A DNA stretch of 64,000 nt from Pseudomonas tritici (GTDB lineage: Bacteria; Pseudomonadota; Gammaproteobacteria; Pseudomonadales; Pseudomonadaceae), in the NCBI RefSeq assembly GCF_014268275.3, contig NZ_CP077084.1, positions 3,100,001-3,164,000 on the forward strand, in the 5' to 3' direction. Both the position numbers and the translations under genes were made by a program. How positions within the stretch are numbered: the stretch's first letter is position 1; every line of letters begins with the position of its first letter. This document shows positions 1 through 8,363 of this stretch, in pieces. The notes beneath the pieces were generated by a model. The model saw only the letters and a program-made list of their open reading frames with translations, was not told the DNA's origin and ran no database searches.

Positions 1-476
1 CGTACCTGATATCGATCCTGATCTTCGCCGTGGGCTTCTCGGAGTTGATCAAGGGCAACCTTGCCATCACCCAGGGCATCCAGATTGTCGGTGTGGCCTA
101 CATCCTGTACCTGGCCTACAAACAGTGGACCAGCAGCGGCCCGTCGATCGACCGCGTCGGCGCTGTGGAGGGCTCGCGCAGCCTGTTCGGCAAGGGTTTG
201 CTGACCGGGTTTTCCAACCCCAAGACCCTCATCATGTTCAGCGCAGTGTTCCCGCAGTTCGCCGGGACCGGTGGGCAGGGTTCGACGGTGGACATTGCCA
301 TCCTTGGCATGACGTTCCTGGTGCTGCAATTCGCCAGCGGCTGCCTGTATTGCTACTTCGGCCAGCGCATCAAGCATGTGTTGGAAAACCCCAAGCGCCG
401 CGTGGTGTTGCAGCGGGTCACGGCAGTATTGCTGCTGGGCGTGGCGCTGATGCTGGCGCGAGGCTTTTCCCACTGA
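1..476 (+). CDS. LysE/RhtB-family amino-acid exporter, C-terminal part
   Basis: The reading frame is open from base 3, so the gene starts before the window and only its last ~158 residues are visible. Hydrophobic segments, a GxSNPKTLIMFSA-type motif near residue 70 of the visible part, and a final hydrophobic helix ending in ARGFSH fit the inner-membrane LysE/RhtB exporter family, which expels amino acids such as homoserine, threonine or lysine. The substrate cannot be told from the sequence. The internal GTG at 30 would leave out upstream hydrophobic residues and is not taken as the start. Confidence 0.85.
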   Translation, partial: YLISILIFAVGFSELIKGNLAITQGIQIVGVAYILYLAYKQWTSSGPSIDRVGAVEGSRSLFGKGLLTGFSNPKTLIMFSAVFPQFAGTGGQGSTVDIAILGMTFLVLQFASGCLYCYFGQRIKHVLENPKRRVVLQRVTAVLLLGVALMLARGFSH

Positions 477-558
477 GGGTTTTGAGCTTATGAAGGGTAG
501 TGGCGATTTGCCGGTACCCTGATAGACTCCAGGCAATCACTCAGGATTTCATCTCATC

Positions 559-1617
559 ATGTCAGCTGCAGAAGGACACGGGCTTCGGCTTGCTTCACGG
601 CTGTACAAATCCCGTACCCTCGGGCTGACGCTAGGCTTTGTGTGCGTGGTGTTCGGGATGTATCCGCTGGACCCCGCATGGTGGGTGTGGGCCTGGATGG
701 TCATCAACGCGTTTGTCTGGCCGCACCTGGCGTTTCAACTGACCTTACGCACCGCCAATGCACTGCGCAGCGAACGACGCCACCTGCTGTTCGATTCGTT
801 TTGCGGTGGGTTCTGGGTCGGCGCCATGCACTTTAATCCACTGCCCAGCGTGACCACGTTGTCGATGATGACCATGAACAACGTGGCCATCGGCGGTCCC
901 CGCTTCATGCTGGCGGGGTGGGTGGCGCAGGCGCTCGGCATCGGCACCTCGTTACTGTTATTCGCCCCCGCTTTTATCGCGGTGACGACCCAAACCCAAC
1001 TCTATGCCTGCCTGCCGATCCTGATGCTGTATCCGTTGGCATTGGGCTGGATCTGCTATCGCCAGGCGGTGACGCTGGCGCGCCACAAGCGCGAGCTTTT
1101 GGCGCTGAGCCGTACTGACAGCCTGTCCGGCCTGCTCAATCATGGCGCCTGGAAGGATCACCTTGAAATCGAATTCCAACGCTGCCGCCGAGGTTTCTCA
1201 CGCGGCGCCATCGCGTTGATCGATATCGACCACTTCAAGACCATCAACGACACCTACGGCCATGTCACCGGTGATATCGTCCTGCGCCAATTGAGCAAAG
1301 TCCTGCGCCAGAACCTGCGCGCCACCGACCTGGCCGGGCGTTACGGTGGTGACGAATTCTGCGTGATCCTGCCGGACATGCCGCTTAACCGCGCCACCGA
1401 AGTGATGGACGCGTTGCGCGATCGCTTCAACGCCCTGGCCTACGCCCAGGACCCGACCTTACGTGCCAGTTTGAGCATCGGCCTGGCGCCGTATCAGCCG
1501 ACCCATGCCGACTCCACAAGCTGGTTGAACGACGCCGACCAGGCGTTGTACGAGGCCAAGAGCAGCGGGCGCAACCGCGTCAGCTCCACGAAGGGGAGTT
1601 GGTTGCGATCGGTCTAG
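559..1617 (+). CDS. Diguanylate cyclase with MASE2 membrane domain
   Basis: 352 residues. The N-terminal ~170 residues form several membrane helices resembling the MASE2 sensor domain of AdrA/DgcC-type enzymes. The C-terminal GGDEF domain (about 185-345) makes cyclic di-GMP from two GTP. The active-site GGDEF is intact (residues RYGGDEF), and an RATD product-inhibition site (RxxD) lies five residues before it, so the enzyme is probably catalytic and feedback-inhibited. It is a stand-alone gene between the exporter and an M20 peptidase. No EAL domain is present. Confidence 0.92.
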   Translation: MSAAEGHGLRLASRLYKSRTLGLTLGFVCVVFGMYPLDPAWWVWAWMVINAFVWPHLAFQLTLRTANALRSERRHLLFDSFCGGFWVGAMHFNPLPSVTTLSMMTMNNVAIGGPRFMLAGWVAQALGIGTSLLLFAPAFIAVTTQTQLYACLPILMLYPLALGWICYRQAVTLARHKRELLALSRTDSLSGLLNHGAWKDHLEIEFQRCRRGFSRGAIALIDIDHFKTINDTYGHVTGDIVLRQLSKVLRQNLRATDLAGRYGGDEFCVILPDMPLNRATEVMDALRDRFNALAYAQDPTLRASLSIGLAPYQPTHADSTSWLNDADQALYEAKSSGRNRVSSTKGSWLRSV

Positions 1618-1665
1618 TGGGGTAGGGTGTGGCGGCACCCTCCCACAAAAAACAAGGATCGGTTC

Positions 1666-2895
1666 ATGCACTTCAACTTCCCGCGTACTCTCCTGGCCGC
1701 CACCCTGGCCTTGTCCTTCGCCGTGCCGGCCTACAGCGCCGAACCCCATAAACAGATCCAGGCGCAGTCCGAACAGTACAAGGCCGAAGCCCTGAAATTG
1801 CTGGAACGCCTGGTGAACATTGACTCGGGTTCGGGTTATGAGCCGGGCCTGACCCAAGTGCGCGACATCGCTGTTGATGAACTGAAACAACTGGGCTTCA
1901 GCATCGAGTTGGTACCGGATAAAGCGGCCAATAACAGTCATGTGGTTGCCACGCTCAAGGGCACCGGCAAAGCCAAGATCCTGCTGATGGCCCACATGGA
2001 CACCGTATTCAAGGAAGGCTCGGCCGCCGAGCGACCGTTCCACATCAAGGACGGCCGCGCCTATGGCCCCGGCGTAATGGATGACAAGGGCGGCATCGTC
2101 GCCGGCATCTACGCGCTCAAAGTCCTCAAGAACCAAGGCTTCAAGGACTACGCACAAATCACCTTCCTGCTCGACGCCAGTGAAGAAACCGGCTCCGACG
2201 CCGCTTCTGAACTGATTCGCCAAACCGCCAAGGCCCACGACGTTACCCTCAACCTCGAACCCGGCCGCCCAGCCGACGGCCTGGTGGTCTGGCGCAAAGG
2301 CAGCGCCACTGCCTTGGTAGAAGTCAAAGGCAAAGCCGCCCACGCCGGCGTCGCCCCGGAACTGGGCCGCAACGCTGCCATGGAGGTTGCGCACCAGATC
2401 CTGCAACTGGGCAAGCTGGGCGATGAAGAGAAGAAAACCACCATCAACTTTACCGTGCTCAAGGCGGGCGACCGTACCAACGTGATTCCTGACCAAGCTA
2501 CCGCCAAGGCTGACGTGCGTGCGGCGTTGCCGGAAGAGTTTGATCGCATCGAGAAGGACTTGGCGCGGGTGTCGGCGAACAAGCTGATCCCGGACACGGA
2601 AGTGAAGACCACCCTGCAACGCGGCTTACCACCGATGCCGCAGACGCCGGAGTCGGACAAGTTGGTGGCGATTGCCCAGGGGATTTATGGGGAGTTGGGC
2701 AAGAAGCTGACGATTGAAGGCAGTGGTGGGGCGGCGGATGCGAGTTTGTCGGCTGGGGTTGGGACGCCGACGTTGGATGGGTTTGGGATTGTCGGGGGGG
2801 GTATTCATACGGCGGAGGAGTATGCGGAGGTGGAGAGCGTGGCGCCGCGGGTTTATTTGTTGAGTCGGATGATTATGGAGCTTTCGAAGCGGTGA
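1666..2895 (+). CDS. Periplasmic M20 peptidase, glutamate carboxypeptidase (CPG2-like)
   Basis: About 409 residues. The start at 1666 is chosen because AAGGA lies just upstream and the protein then opens with a clean signal peptide ending near AYSA. M20 di-zinc ligands are visible: His in MAHMDT, Asp in GVMDDKGG, the EE pair in DASEETGS, and a C-terminal His in GIHTAEEY. This matches carboxypeptidase G2-type enzymes, which remove C-terminal glutamate from folate-like or peptide substrates. The exact substrate is not known. The last ~200 bp contain many GGG/TTG codons, unlike the rest of the gene. A REP follows immediately. Confidence 0.88.
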   Translation: MHFNFPRTLLAATLALSFAVPAYSAEPHKQIQAQSEQYKAEALKLLERLVNIDSGSGYEPGLTQVRDIAVDELKQLGFSIELVPDKAANNSHVVATLKGTGKAKILLMAHMDTVFKEGSAAERPFHIKDGRAYGPGVMDDKGGIVAGIYALKVLKNQGFKDYAQITFLLDASEETGSDAASELIRQTAKAHDVTLNLEPGRPADGLVVWRKGSATALVEVKGKAAHAGVAPELGRNAAMEVAHQILQLGKLGDEEKKTTINFTVLKAGDRTNVIPDQATAKADVRAALPEEFDRIEKDLARVSANKLIPDTEVKTTLQRGLPPMPQTPESDKLVAIAQGIYGELGKKLTIEGSGGAADASLSAGVGTPTLDGFGIVGGGIHTAEEYAEVESVAPRVYLLSRMIMELSKR

Positions 2896-2919
2896 TCTCT
2901 GCTGATTGAGGTTCTCTTG

Positions 2920-3050
2920 TAGTGAGCAGGCTTGCCCTGCGCTGGGCTGCGAAGCAGCCCCAAAACAGCCAATGCCTATTTAACTGAAAATACCCATTGT
3001 CTGTACTGGGGCCGCTTCGCGGCCCAGCGCGAGCAAGCTCGCTCGCCACA
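2920..3050. repeat. REPIN-type palindromic repeat (family B)
   Basis: Two inverted arms flank an AT-richer centre. The left arm begins agtgagcaggcttgccctgc and the right arm ends gcgagcaagctcgctcgcca, with inner GC-rich hairpins (ggctgcgaagcagcc and ggccgcttcgcggcc). The arms match the family seen at 18078, 40083 and 48309. It sits after the M20 gene and could also stabilise or end its transcript. Confidence 0.8.
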
Positions 3051-3184
3051 GGAGGGCGGTGTGGCCTTGAAGATTGGAGTTACCTGTTAATTGGTATTTG
3101 AGGATGGCTTTTTCGAGAGCGTCTTCATGACCTCGTTGGCTAACCGATAGGTATCGCCATTAAATATAACTATCTTTATTGGCT

Positions 3185-3574
3185 TTATGCCGAGATTACG
3201 CAGTTATGGTCGTCCAAATGTATCAAGAACGTTAGCTCGCTATCTGTCACCCAAAACGGATAACCGGTTGTTTCCCCTAAAATATCTGCAAGATCATGCG
3301 AGTTGTTGATTTTCCATGCTCTATAGTCAGTGTCGAAGACCATTAGTGTCAGATCTGTCTTTTTTATACGGTCCTTTATTTCTCGCCAGAAATTTGGGTT
3401 GTGTTCGCTACTTATGTTGTTGAACTCCATAGGATCTAATAGGGTGTTTTCGAATTTGAAAAACTTTTTAGTTAAAGCGCTTATTAGTTTGTTGATGTCT
3501 TCCGCGGTTAGCTTCCTGTGTGCGATTTTCAGCGCAATGACTGCTTCGTCTATTTCTGCTTCCAGATAATTCAT
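3185..3574 (-). CDS. Putative immunity protein for the RHS toxin
   Basis: 129 residues, acidic, soluble, no signal peptide, and clearly richer in AT than its neighbours. Its ATG overlaps the RHS stop codon as TGATG, with AGGAG seven bases upstream, so translation is coupled to the toxin gene. I do not recognise the family. The call rests on position: a small AT-rich gene directly behind the variable tip of an RHS toxin is normally the cognate immunity gene. The in-frame TTG at 3577 is a less likely start. Confidence 0.72.
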   Translation of the reverse strand: MNYLEAEIDEAVIALKIAHRKLTAEDINKLISALTKKFFKFENTLLDPMEFNNISSEHNPNFWREIKDRIKKTDLTLMVFDTDYRAWKINNSHDLADILGETTGYPFWVTDSELTFLIHLDDHNCVISA

Positions 3575-6500
3575 CAACGTACTCCTATTTTTGAGCGGCT
3601 AACTGGAAGCACTTTGAGCAGTATGTGCCCTCTTACTGCTCCTCCATCGATTCTTTTTCCGTGAGTCTGATAGCCAATATGTGGTGACTGCGGACCTTGT
3701 TTACTAGGGACTAGCGTAGGGTCATCTATATTCACTTCTGCGCCTTTCTTTGGGCCTTTCTCAACCCTCCATTCGGTTGGAAAAGATTTTCCGTATTTGT
3801 CCTTTCCCCACTTTGTCACGCTGTAGTCATCCTTTGGTATACCTGTTCTGCGAAAGGCCTCATCCAAACCTTTATGCATTTGCTCATGACCATTGCCATT
3901 TTGATTGCGCCAGTCTAGATCGACACCAGCATTTAATTCCCATTCTTTTTTTGCACTCTGTTGAGGGCAATTCGTAGGCGTACACGCTAGTCCTAGTGGG
4001 TCGACCCACCCGGTAGGGTTATGCACGTACTGGTACGCATTGATCCCACCCGCCAATTTCACCGGATCGGGCGTCAGGTAACGACCAATATCCGGATTGT
4101 AGTAGCGGTGGCGGTTGTAGTGCAGCCCGCTTTCCGAGTCGAAGTACTGGCCTTGGAAGCGCAGCGGGTTGTCGACTTTTCCTATGTCGAGGCGGGTGAT
4201 TTCGCCGTAGGCGCGGTAATGCGCGGACCAGACGATTTCGCCATCCGGGGCGGTGAGTTCCTGTGGGGTGCCGAGGTGGTCGAGTTGATAGTGGTAGGGC
4301 TTGGTTTCTTTTGGGCCGAAACCTTCCAGTAGCACCAGTGGGCGAAAGCTGTCGGGTTCGTAGAGGTAGCTGCGGTGGTGATCCGCGTGGTGTTCGGCGA
4401 TGAGTTTGTCGCCTTGCCAGAAGAACTCGGTGGTTATGCCGTCAACGGTTTTGCTGATGCGGCGGCCAAACGGGTCGTAGCGGTAGCTGGCGGTTTGGCC
4501 GTTGGGTTGGGTGAGGCCGATCAGGCGGTGCTGGCAGTCGTAGCGGTATTCGGTGACGAGTTGCTGGCCTTTGCCTCGGCGTTCACGGATCAAATTGCCG
4601 AAGGCGTCGTAGTCGTAGTGGCGGTCGCCTTGGATCATCAGGCGGTTGCCGGCGACGATGTCCGGGCCGGGGCGGTCTTGCATGAGCAGGTTGCCGGCCG
4701 GGTCGTGGCCGAAGCGTTCCTGCTCGCCTTGGGAGTGATCGGCTCGGGTCAGGCGGGCGAGGGGATCGTAGTGGTAGTGGTGTTCGCCTTTGCGAGTGTC
4801 GAGCAGGCGCGTGAGGTTGCCGGCTTTGTCGTAGTCGTATTGGCGTTGGTAAAGGTAGTGTTCCTGTTGGGTAACGGCGTGGGCGTGCAGGCGTTGCTGA
4901 TCGTCGTAGTGGTAATGGCTGATCAGTTGGCCTTGCTGGCGTTGGTGTTCCTGGCCGGCTTTGAACAGGTGCGAGGTGAGGGTTTCACCGTTCAAGTCGA
5001 CAGTGGCCAGATGGCCGCCTTTGTCGTGGTTGAAGGTGAGGCGGTTGTTGTCGGGCAGGCGTAGCTTTTGAAGTTGGCCGCAGGCGTCGTAGCCATAGCG
5101 CAAGGTGCCCCAGCCCTGGTGTTCGGCAGTGAGGCGGTTTTGCGGGTCGTATTCGTAGGCCAGCGCCCAGTGGCCGTCGTCGACGCTTAGGAGGTTGCCT
5201 TGGCGGTCGTAGGCGTAATCGACGATGTTGCCGTCGGGCAGGGTTTTTCTTACAAGTCGACCGGCATGGTCGCGCTCGTAGCGGGTGACTAGCTGACTGC
5301 CATCGTCGCCGTGTTCGGTCTTTTCTTGCAGGTTGCTGTTGAGGTCATAGACGTAAGCGGTGCGCTGGCCGTCAAACCCGGTTTCCTGTTGGATCAGGCC
5401 GTTGCTGTGGTACTGGAGCCGGTAGGTTTCACCGACTTCGTTTTCGATTTCGGTCAGCAACAACCGCACGTTGTCGTAACGGTATTTGACCTGGGTGCCA
5501 TCCGCATTGATGCGGCGGCTGATCAGGTGCAAGCCATCGGCATATTCGTAACGGGTGACGTGCCCCAGTTCATCGCGTTCGGAGGTGATTTTTCCGTAAG
5601 CGTTGTAGGAATATTTGCGTGTGTCACCGCTCGGCAAGACGATTTGGACTAATCGCCCAACGTTGTTCCACTCAAATTGTGTGAGCGCGCCGTGCTCATC
5701 TTCTTGGGTGGTTCTCCGCCCAAGGTCGTCATAGCGATAGCGCTTGATTCCGCCATTCGGCAATTGCTCTTCCAGCAACTGCCCACGCTCATTCCACACC
5801 AGCCGCTGACAGCTGTGATCGGGATACCAAACCTGCGTCAGTTGTCCCTGTTTGTTGTAGCTGTAGTCCGTGGAATTACCGTCTGGATCGGTCCTGCGCG
5901 TTACGTCGCCCTGGTCATTGCGCTCATATTTCCAAACCGCCAGACCCCGCCTTACAACCCGTACGAACCCATTCTCATGCTCGTAGGAAGTCGGCTCATC
6001 ATCCCCCGGAAACAACGCCAACAAGCGCCCAGCTTCGTCATACTGATACGCCGTCACCGCCCCCAGCGGATCCTGCTCAACCGTCAGCCGGCCTTTGTTA
6101 TCGTAGGATTTGAAATGCTCAGCACCATCCGGATCCACCCGCTGCACCAGTCGCGCCCGCTGGTCATGCACGTAGACTTCCTGGCTGCCATCGGCGTTAT
6201 GAACCGTGACCTGCCCGTCGTCATCCCAGACATACCGCGTGTCCATCTGCGAAAAGCTCGCCCAATGCCGGACACACCGCGCAGCCTTGCCAGACCGTTC
6301 CCATTCCCAAAAGAAACTCGCCCCACCGGCCAATCCGCGCTCAAGAATGACGTGCTGATCGTCGTACCGATAAACCTCACTTTCGCCTACAGCGTTAGTC
6401 GCTGAAACCAACCGACCAGCAGCGTCATAGGCGTAGGAAACAACGTTCTGCTCCGTCACCCAGACAAACGGACCGTCATCCACAGCCCGCTCAATCTGGT

Positions 6501-8229
6501 AATCCACCGCGACAATGCGGCCCGACGCATAGCGCAAAAACAACGAGCGCCCCACACCGTTATCCAGCCGCTCGATCTGCCCCAGGTAGTTACGGAAAAT
6601 GCGCAGCCGGTTGTCATATGCATCGCTGATCGCTGTCAGCACACCGTCGCGGAAATGGTAGAAACGTGACCCTTGAGCCAGCACTAACTCATCAGGCAAA
6701 GACCCCAGGTAGATCGCCGCTTCGGCCAGGCTGTTGGTGATCGCGGGTCGAGAAACAGACGGCAAGGGCAGGGTAGTCGAGCGATTCTCATGATCCGTCC
6801 AAACGACCGAATCACCAGAAACACTAAGTCGATGCGCCAGCGAGTGACTCCAGCCAAACCCCAACCCGCAATCCACTTCCACCGCACTGGTGCGGTACAA
6901 CCGGGTCCATTCAAACGGCAAGATCCCATCGAGCGCACCATCGGTCAGCGTCAGCAATTCCTCCCCGGTAACCATCGATACCGGGCAGCCATTGGTCGCG
7001 GTCTTATCCGCAGAAGCCGTCGCATCCCCCGCCGGATTTTTCGAACCAACAGGCACATCGTCCACAGGCTCCTGCCGCACCAACACCGTCCGCTGGGCCT
7101 TGTCCCGAACCATCGGCACCGGATTGGAAACCACCTGATCCCCAGCCTTCAACGGCACATCCGGAATCACCTTGATCGGCGTCCCGGCGCCCCCCAGTAA
7201 CAGCGGCTTGGCCGCTTCAACATGCTGTTCCAACCGCGGCCCGACAAGCTGATCAGCCAACATCTCCAGCCATTTGCGTACCCGGCCGGACTTGATATGG
7301 CCTAACACCTGCGTACCCAGGCGCACGGTGACACCCATGGCACCCGCTACCCTCACCAGCAGCAGCGTGATCAACACCTCGCCGGTAATTTCGCCCATCA
7401 CTTCGTTCATTTCTTGTGGCGGCAACATCCGTATCCAACTGGATATCGCCGACAGGTAGATGAACATCAGAGGCTCATCGCTGACCACCAGCAGACCACG
7501 GGCCAGGGTGTCTTTGCCTAGTTTCAGCAGTTCATCAAGTTCGGTCTGGGAGACGTATTGCAGCCACTTCTCACTGTTGGCCCGGATATCCGCCAGCAGG
7601 TCGTACAGTTGTGTGAAATTGTCCCAAAGGCTGTAAAGCGCCTTACCCATTCCCTGAAGAAATGCCTTCTCCAGCATCCTGCGTTGATCAAGCGGGTTGG
7701 CGTCTGTGTAGTCTTTCCACTGGGCTTCGAAAGTGCTTTTCCACTCGTTGCGCAGGCGAACTTCCAACGCATCAATCACCGATTGATAAGACGCATACAG
7801 CGCTCGGACATGATCCTTGGAAACATTGGGGTAAAAGCTGACCCGATACTGCTGGTTACGCTCACACTCGTTGATTTCGAGAATGCCGCTCGGGCCGATG
7901 GTCTTGTGAACAGGCTCGCCCAGTGGGCCGCCGTTGGGATCGACGCGTTGCAGCATCACCGGCGTGTTGCCGATGGGCACGAATCGCGTGCTTTGAAACA
8001 TGTGCACCAGGGTTAACGTGCCGTTGGCCTGGCAGGTAGCGGTGGTGGTACTGGGATAAAGAGAACGGTTGATCGGCGCGACCAACGCTACCTCATCCCC
8101 AACCTTGAACACCTGCTCGATATCCAGCGCGGAAAAGCTCCAGAAGCTTTCCGCCCAGTCATCAAACGTGTTCAGGCATTCACGGAAATCGAGAAAGACG
8201 GCCTCGACATCGACCGTCTTCACATCCAT
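3574..8229 (-). CDS. RHS-repeat polymorphic toxin
   Basis: About 1551 residues from the ATG at 8229. The N-terminal ~400 residues are a non-repeat leader. A DUF6531-like segment follows (TNGCPVSMVTGEELLTL region), then a long series of YD repeats (many YRYDxxGR units). The RHS core-associated end carries RHRYYNPDIGRYLTPDP and WVDPLGL, the usual cleavage motif. The last 136 residues (3577-3984) are the variable toxin. They contain HEQMHKGLDEAFRR and GGAVRGHILL, recalling the type-47 polymorphic toxin family (from memory, not searched). No PAAR motif was seen. The frame stays open up to a GTG at 8310, but that lies in a terminator-like hairpin, so 8229 is preferred although its Shine-Dalgarno is weak. 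Effector delivery by a type VI system is inferred from family knowledge. Confidence 0.88.
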   Translation of the reverse strand: MDVKTVDVEAVFLDFRECLNTFDDWAESFWSFSALDIEQVFKVGDEVALVAPINRSLYPSTTTATCQANGTLTLVHMFQSTRFVPIGNTPVMLQRVDPNGGPLGEPVHKTIGPSGILEINECERNQQYRVSFYPNVSKDHVRALYASYQSVIDALEVRLRNEWKSTFEAQWKDYTDANPLDQRRMLEKAFLQGMGKALYSLWDNFTQLYDLLADIRANSEKWLQYVSQTELDELLKLGKDTLARGLLVVSDEPLMFIYLSAISSWIRMLPPQEMNEVMGEITGEVLITLLLVRVAGAMGVTVRLGTQVLGHIKSGRVRKWLEMLADQLVGPRLEQHVEAAKPLLLGGAGTPIKVIPDVPLKAGDQVVSNPVPMVRDKAQRTVLVRQEPVDDVPVGSKNPAGDATASADKTATNGCPVSMVTGEELLTLTDGALDGILPFEWTRLYRTSAVEVDCGLGFGWSHSLAHRLSVSGDSVVWTDHENRSTTLPLPSVSRPAITNSLAEAAIYLGSLPDELVLAQGSRFYHFRDGVLTAISDAYDNRLRIFRNYLGQIERLDNGVGRSLFLRYASGRIVAVDYQIERAVDDGPFVWVTEQNVVSYAYDAAGRLVSATNAVGESEVYRYDDQHVILERGLAGGASFFWEWERSGKAARCVRHWASFSQMDTRYVWDDDGQVTVHNADGSQEVYVHDQRARLVQRVDPDGAEHFKSYDNKGRLTVEQDPLGAVTAYQYDEAGRLLALFPGDDEPTSYEHENGFVRVVRRGLAVWKYERNDQGDVTRRTDPDGNSTDYSYNKQGQLTQVWYPDHSCQRLVWNERGQLLEEQLPNGGIKRYRYDDLGRRTTQEDEHGALTQFEWNNVGRLVQIVLPSGDTRKYSYNAYGKITSERDELGHVTRYEYADGLHLISRRINADGTQVKYRYDNVRLLLTEIENEVGETYRLQYHSNGLIQQETGFDGQRTAYVYDLNSNLQEKTEHGDDGSQLVTRYERDHAGRLVRKTLPDGNIVDYAYDRQGNLLSVDDGHWALAYEYDPQNRLTAEHQGWGTLRYGYDACGQLQKLRLPDNNRLTFNHDKGGHLATVDLNGETLTSHLFKAGQEHQRQQGQLISHYHYDDQQRLHAHAVTQQEHYLYQRQYDYDKAGNLTRLLDTRKGEHHYHYDPLARLTRADHSQGEQERFGHDPAGNLLMQDRPGPDIVAGNRLMIQGDRHYDYDAFGNLIRERRGKGQQLVTEYRYDCQHRLIGLTQPNGQTASYRYDPFGRRISKTVDGITTEFFWQGDKLIAEHHADHHRSYLYEPDSFRPLVLLEGFGPKETKPYHYQLDHLGTPQELTAPDGEIVWSAHYRAYGEITRLDIGKVDNPLRFQGQYFDSESGLHYNRHRYYNPDIGRYLTPDPVKLAGGINAYQYVHNPTGWVDPLGLACTPTNCPQQSAKKEWELNAGVDLDWRNQNGNGHEQMHKGLDEAFRRTGIPKDDYSVTKWGKDKYGKSFPTEWRVEKGPKKGAEVNIDDPTLVPSKQGPQSPHIGYQTHGKRIDGGAVRGHILLKVLPVSRSKIGVR

Positions 8230-8293
8230 TGGCGTCAGGGCCAGCCTGCCAATGGCCGGGTTCAAGAAACAGCTCCAACAACAGAAAAGTCCA

Positions 8294-8337
8294 TCTGCAA
8301 TCCCTCGCACTGTGTATTCAGGCGAGGGACTTTGCAG
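8294..8337 (-). terminator. Strong stem-loop behind the RND operon
   Basis: Arms tctgcaatccctcgc (8294-8308) and gcgagggactttgcaga (about 8322-8337) pair with one small bulge around a 13-base loop. It lies 26 bases after the RND permease stop, followed on the minus strand by a weak T-rich stretch (acttttc). It probably ends the pump transcript and separates it from the RHS gene. Confidence 0.65.
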
Positions 8338-8363
8338 ACCTTTTCAGCGGAGGGGAGTAGAGC

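Noticed and set aside
2920..3050. CRISPR-like alternation of repeats in REP regions
   Set aside because: Repeats are inverted pairs with one centre, not regularly spaced direct repeats with unique spacers, and no cas gene is near.
4021..5652. Val/Ala-rich plus-strand frames opposite the RHS repeats
   Set aside because: Repetitive composition mirrors the YD repeats; no domain or ribosome site.
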